A DNA stretch of 32,781 nt from Desulfovibrio sp. GTDB taxonomy: Bacteria; Desulfobacterota; Desulfovibrionia; Desulfovibrionales; Desulfovibrionaceae. A program made the translations under genes and the position numbers. Under the pieces are notes generated by a model. That model was not told the DNA's origin. It searched no databases and saw nothing but the letters and a program-made list of their open reading frames with translations. The stretch covers positions 1-32,781 of the forward strand of contig JAITRF010000075.1 of the NCBI GenBank assembly GCA_031288535.1. The letters run 5' to 3'. Below, piece after piece: positions 30,471 to 32,781 of this stretch. Within the stretch, counting starts at the first letter, position 1, and each line of letters starts with the position of its first letter.

Positions 30471-31240
30471 CAGTGCACGTCCTCTCCCCGGTCAAAGGGG
30501 GTAAGGGGAAGAGGGTCGGACGGACGCACGGCCGCGTCGAAATCGCTGATGCGCATTGCCGTCTGCGTCCCGCCCGCGCCTTCGACGCTTGCCCCGGCTC
30601 CGCCCGCGCCGATGCGGCGGACGGCGGTTTCACCCTTGCTTACGCCTCTGTGCAGGAGGGAATTTACGGTTTCATTGGCTTCAAACACCATGCTGGCCGT
30701 GCGCAGCACCCGGCCGTTCGACGGTCTGACCAGTCTGGCGTTGACGAAAACCGCGCCCGGACCTTTGGCGTAGGTGCCTACCACGGCCAGTGAAGACTGC
30801 GCCGGGACCGACCCGCGCCTGCGCGAGAGGATGAATTCGCCTTCCTTTTTTTTGACGCGCACGGAATTTTCGATACGGTATTCCCGCACCGGGAACCCCC
30901 GCTGGTTGAATTCAAAATAGATTTGTTCGCCCAGCAGTCTTCCGAAGGCGGAAGTCTCGCCGAAGTCGTCGAGATTGACAAAGGACACGGGCAGGGCCAC
31001 GGTGCCGGCAAGGGAGGGATCACGTATCTCGGCCACCAGTTGATCCGCCAGCTCGCGCACCTTGAGGCGCAATTCCCGCGCGGCCGTGTAATTCGGGTCC
31101 GGACCCGGAACTTCCATGCCCTGAACCGTGATCGAAGGCGGCTTTTTACGGCCGTCGTCAAGCAGGGAGGCAGGTCGCGCGCAGGCCGAGAGGGCCGCGC
31201 ACAATGCAGCCAGCGCGGCTATGATGAAATACGGACGCAT
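30470..31240 (-). CDS. FlgO-family lipoprotein
   Basis: A 256-aa lipoprotein with lipobox LSAC (C20). The core (about 50-200) is a FlgO domain: ARELRLKVRELADQLVAEI, LPVSFVNLDDFGETSAFGRL, LGEQIYFEFNQRGFPVREYR and VVGTYAKGPGAVFVNARLVR. In Vibrio FlgO is an outer-membrane protein needed for motility. A Gly/Ala-rich tail follows. AAGGAGCCTTCC precedes the ATG. A sigma-28-type promoter lies about 83 bp upstream, strongly supporting a flagellar role for the unit. Confidence 0.8.
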   Translation of the reverse strand: MRPYFIIAALAALCAALSACARPASLLDDGRKKPPSITVQGMEVPGPDPNYTAARELRLKVRELADQLVAEIRDPSLAGTVALPVSFVNLDDFGETSAFGRLLGEQIYFEFNQRGFPVREYRIENSVRVKKKEGEFILSRRRGSVPAQSSLAVVGTYAKGPGAVFVNARLVRPSNGRVLRTASMVFEANETVNSLLHRGVSKGETAVRRIGAGGAGASVEGAGGTQTAMRISDFDAAVRPSDPLPLTPFDRGEDVH

Positions 31241-31322
31241 GGAAGGCTCCTTGCCGGGATCGGAATCAGCCGCAAGCAGGCGGAAACCTCGCTTTGCGTC
31301 GTGATCCTGGTCTTCTGTCCTC

Positions 31323-31349
31323 TTATCGGCCGGAGCGGATAAAATATTA
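31323..31349 (-). promoter_or_regulatory. Sigma-28 (FliA) promoter for the FlgO operon
   Basis: On the minus strand, TAATATTT (31342-31349), an 11-bp spacer and GCCGATAA (31323-31330). The Escherichia coli FliA consensus is TAAAGTTT, 11 bp, GCCGATAA, so the -10 is perfect and the -35 matches six of eight. It drives the FlgO-type genes as late flagellar genes. Confidence 0.8.
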
Positions 31350-31386
31350 CGGAGTCCCGCGCGGAAATATGCGGGCCGACCGCCGC

Positions 31387-32580
31387 CTACATCTCGACGG
31401 TCACGGCGTCCGCGGCCCTTTGCGCCTTGGCCAGGGCTTCCCCTGTCCCCTCTCCGAGGGCCAGGGCCACGCCCATGCGCCGGTGTCCGGATATTTCCGG
31501 TTTACCGAAAAGCATAATCTGGGTGTCCGGCTCGCGCAGGGCTTTTTCCAGGTTGTGGAATACAGGTTGGCGACTGTGTCCTTCCGGGCGGATGGCGACC
31601 GAAGCCGCTGCCCCGAAGCGGCGCACGGCCGGGATGGGCAGGCCGACCAGGGCGCGCGCGTGCAGGGCGAATTCGGAGAGGTTCTGGGATATGCAGGTGA
31701 CGAGGCCGGTGTCGTGCGGCCGGGGCGAAACCTCGCTGAAATAGACTTGGTCTTCCCCCCGGCCGTGCGCGACGAAAAGCTCGACTCCGAAGATGCCCCG
31801 TCCGCCCAAGGCGCCGGTGATTTTTTCCGCGATGGTTTTGGCCTCGGCCAGGGCTTTGGGGCTCATCGGCTGCGGCTGCCAGGAGCGCCGGTAGTCGCCG
31901 TCCTTCTGAAAATGTCCGATGGGATCGCAAAAAGTCAGGCCGTCGATGTGGCGCACGGTCAACAGGGTTATCTCGTAGTCAAAGTCAACGAAACCCTCGA
32001 CTATGACCCGTCCCCGTCCCCCGCGCGCCCCTTCCTGAGCGCAGGCCCAGGCGGCCTCAAGCTCGGCCTCGGAGCGCGGCACGCTTTGTCCTTTGCCGGA
32101 GGAACTCATTACGGGCTTCACGACGCAGGGAAAACCGATCTCTTTCGCGGCCGCGCGGAATTCGGAGTAGTCGCCGGCAAAGCGGTAGGGCGACGTTAAA
32201 AGGCCGAGTTCCTCGGCCGCCAGCCTGCGGATGCCTTCCCGGTTCATGGTCAGGCGCACGGCCCTGGCCGTGGGCGTGACCTGAAACCCTTCCTTTTCCA
32301 TATCCTCCAGAGTTTGCGTGGCTATGGCCTCGATCTCCGGGACGATGAAGTCCGGTTTTTCCTTTTCGATCAGGGCGCGCAGGGCCGCGCCGTCCAGCAT
32401 GGACACGACCCGGCTCTGCCGCGCCGCCTGCATGGCCGGGGCACCCGCATAGCGGTCCACGGCGATTACTTCCAGCCCCAGGCGCAAAGCCTCGATGGCG
32501 ACTTCCCGCCCCAGTTCCCCGGAACCCAGGAGCATGAGTTTGGTGGCCGTAGGACTGCCGGGCGTGCCTATGCTGACCAT
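31387..32580 (-). CDS. purT: Formate-dependent GAR transformylase
   Basis: ATP-grasp enzyme that makes formyl-GAR from GAR, formate and ATP in purine synthesis; it avoids folate use, which suits a formate-rich anaerobe. PurT features: [27 protein letters not shown] at the N-terminus, [69 protein letters not shown]. The full length of 397 aa is normal. The ATG at 32580 agrees with family alignment, although no clear Shine-Dalgarno precedes it. It is transcribed towards the FlgO unit. Confidence 0.96.
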   Translation of the reverse strand: MVSIGTPGSPTATKLMLLGSGELGREVAIEALRLGLEVIAVDRYAGAPAMQAARQSRVVSMLDGAALRALIEKEKPDFIVPEIEAIATQTLEDMEKEGFQVTPTARAVRLTMNREGIRRLAAEELGLLTSPYRFAGDYSEFRAAAKEIGFPCVVKPVMSSSGKGQSVPRSEAELEAAWACAQEGARGGRGRVIVEGFVDFDYEITLLTVRHIDGLTFCDPIGHFQKDGDYRRSWQPQPMSPKALAEAKTIAEKITGALGGRGIFGVELFVAHGRGEDQVYFSEVSPRPHDTGLVTCISQNLSEFALHARALVGLPIPAVRRFGAAASVAIRPEGHSRQPVFHNLEKALREPDTQIMLFGKPEISGHRRMGVALALGEGTGEALAKAQRAADAVTVEM

Positions 32581-32781
32581 ATACGCGACTCGCTTGTTGA
32601 AGTGTCTGATTGTTTTTCGTTACAGTCATCCGCATTGAAAAGCAACCGTCCAATGCGGCCGCAATTCGCCGCGGTTTCGGGGATATTCACGCAGGGCGGC
32701 AAAATGTACCTGTTTGTAGCGCCGAGTTCGGCTTTTTGCAGACCATGATTCGAGACAAAAGACCCGACAGCGGGAAGATGG
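32581..32781. other. purT upstream region
   Basis: No gene is supported. A weak candidate purT promoter on the minus strand is TTGCTT, 17 nt, TAACGA near 32620-32648. The last bases could contain the beginning of a plus-strand ORF (ATG at 32746) but it is cut by the window edge and lacks a ribosome site. Confidence 0.25.

Overview
The window looks like a GC-rich (roughly 60%) chromosome segment from a Desulfovibrio/Bilophila-type sulfate- or sulfite-reducing bacterium (Desulfovibrionaceae). This is an inference from overall protein flavour (ArgRS, GrpE, a CcrM-type methylase, FlgO-family proteins), the fermentative microcompartment genes and a TSUP-family permease. It was not tested by any search. 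Most genes are housekeeping genes on the minus strand. Only argS, a SPOR-domain membrane protein and a secreted HAD phosphatase run on the plus strand.

Layout. 1-5141: argS, SPOR-domain protein, CBS-domain protein (minus), exported HAD phosphatase. 5357-9291 (minus): a compact bacterial-microcompartment (BMC) satellite operon, pduS-like flavoprotein, pduT-like shell protein with the iron-sulfur cysteine, eutQ-like cupin and eutD-like phosphotransacetylase, read from a promoter at about 9319-9347. Together these could move electrons across a shell and turn acyl-CoA into acyl-phosphate and ATP, but the signature enzyme and shell hexamers are not in the window. 9488-12383: glpX, terC-family and dapA. 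12615-13403: TSUP permease. 13490-15480: an AT-richer accessory patch with a HigB/HigA-type toxin-antitoxin pair, a gene remnant, a solitary CRISPR-like repeat and an orphan promoter. 15492-18684: tmk, a YhaM-like HD protein with a 45-bp minisatellite, and a CcrM-like adenine methylase. 18905-21638: dnaB, rplI, rpsR, rpsF. 21833-24890: acyl-ACP thioesterase, FadL-type porin, grpE. 24961-25441: a mosaic of repeats and a transporter remnant. 25389-29382: hisF, hisH, proC, pyrR, dapF. 29569-31240: three FlgO-type envelope proteins behind a near-consensus sigma-28 (FliA) promoter. 31387-32580: purT.

The most unusual aspect is how repeats shape gene ends. One family carries its own Shine-Dalgarno and ATG and serves as the start region of rplI, proC and a small ORF before the phosphotransacetylase gene. 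Inverted copies of a longer version bracket that phosphotransacetylase gene and supply the last codons of eutQ. A 78-bp duplication of the rplI 3' end makes the dnaB start. A transporter remnant, read antisense, forms the extra C-terminal tail of HisF. No tRNA, rRNA, complete insertion sequence or multi-unit CRISPR array was seen.
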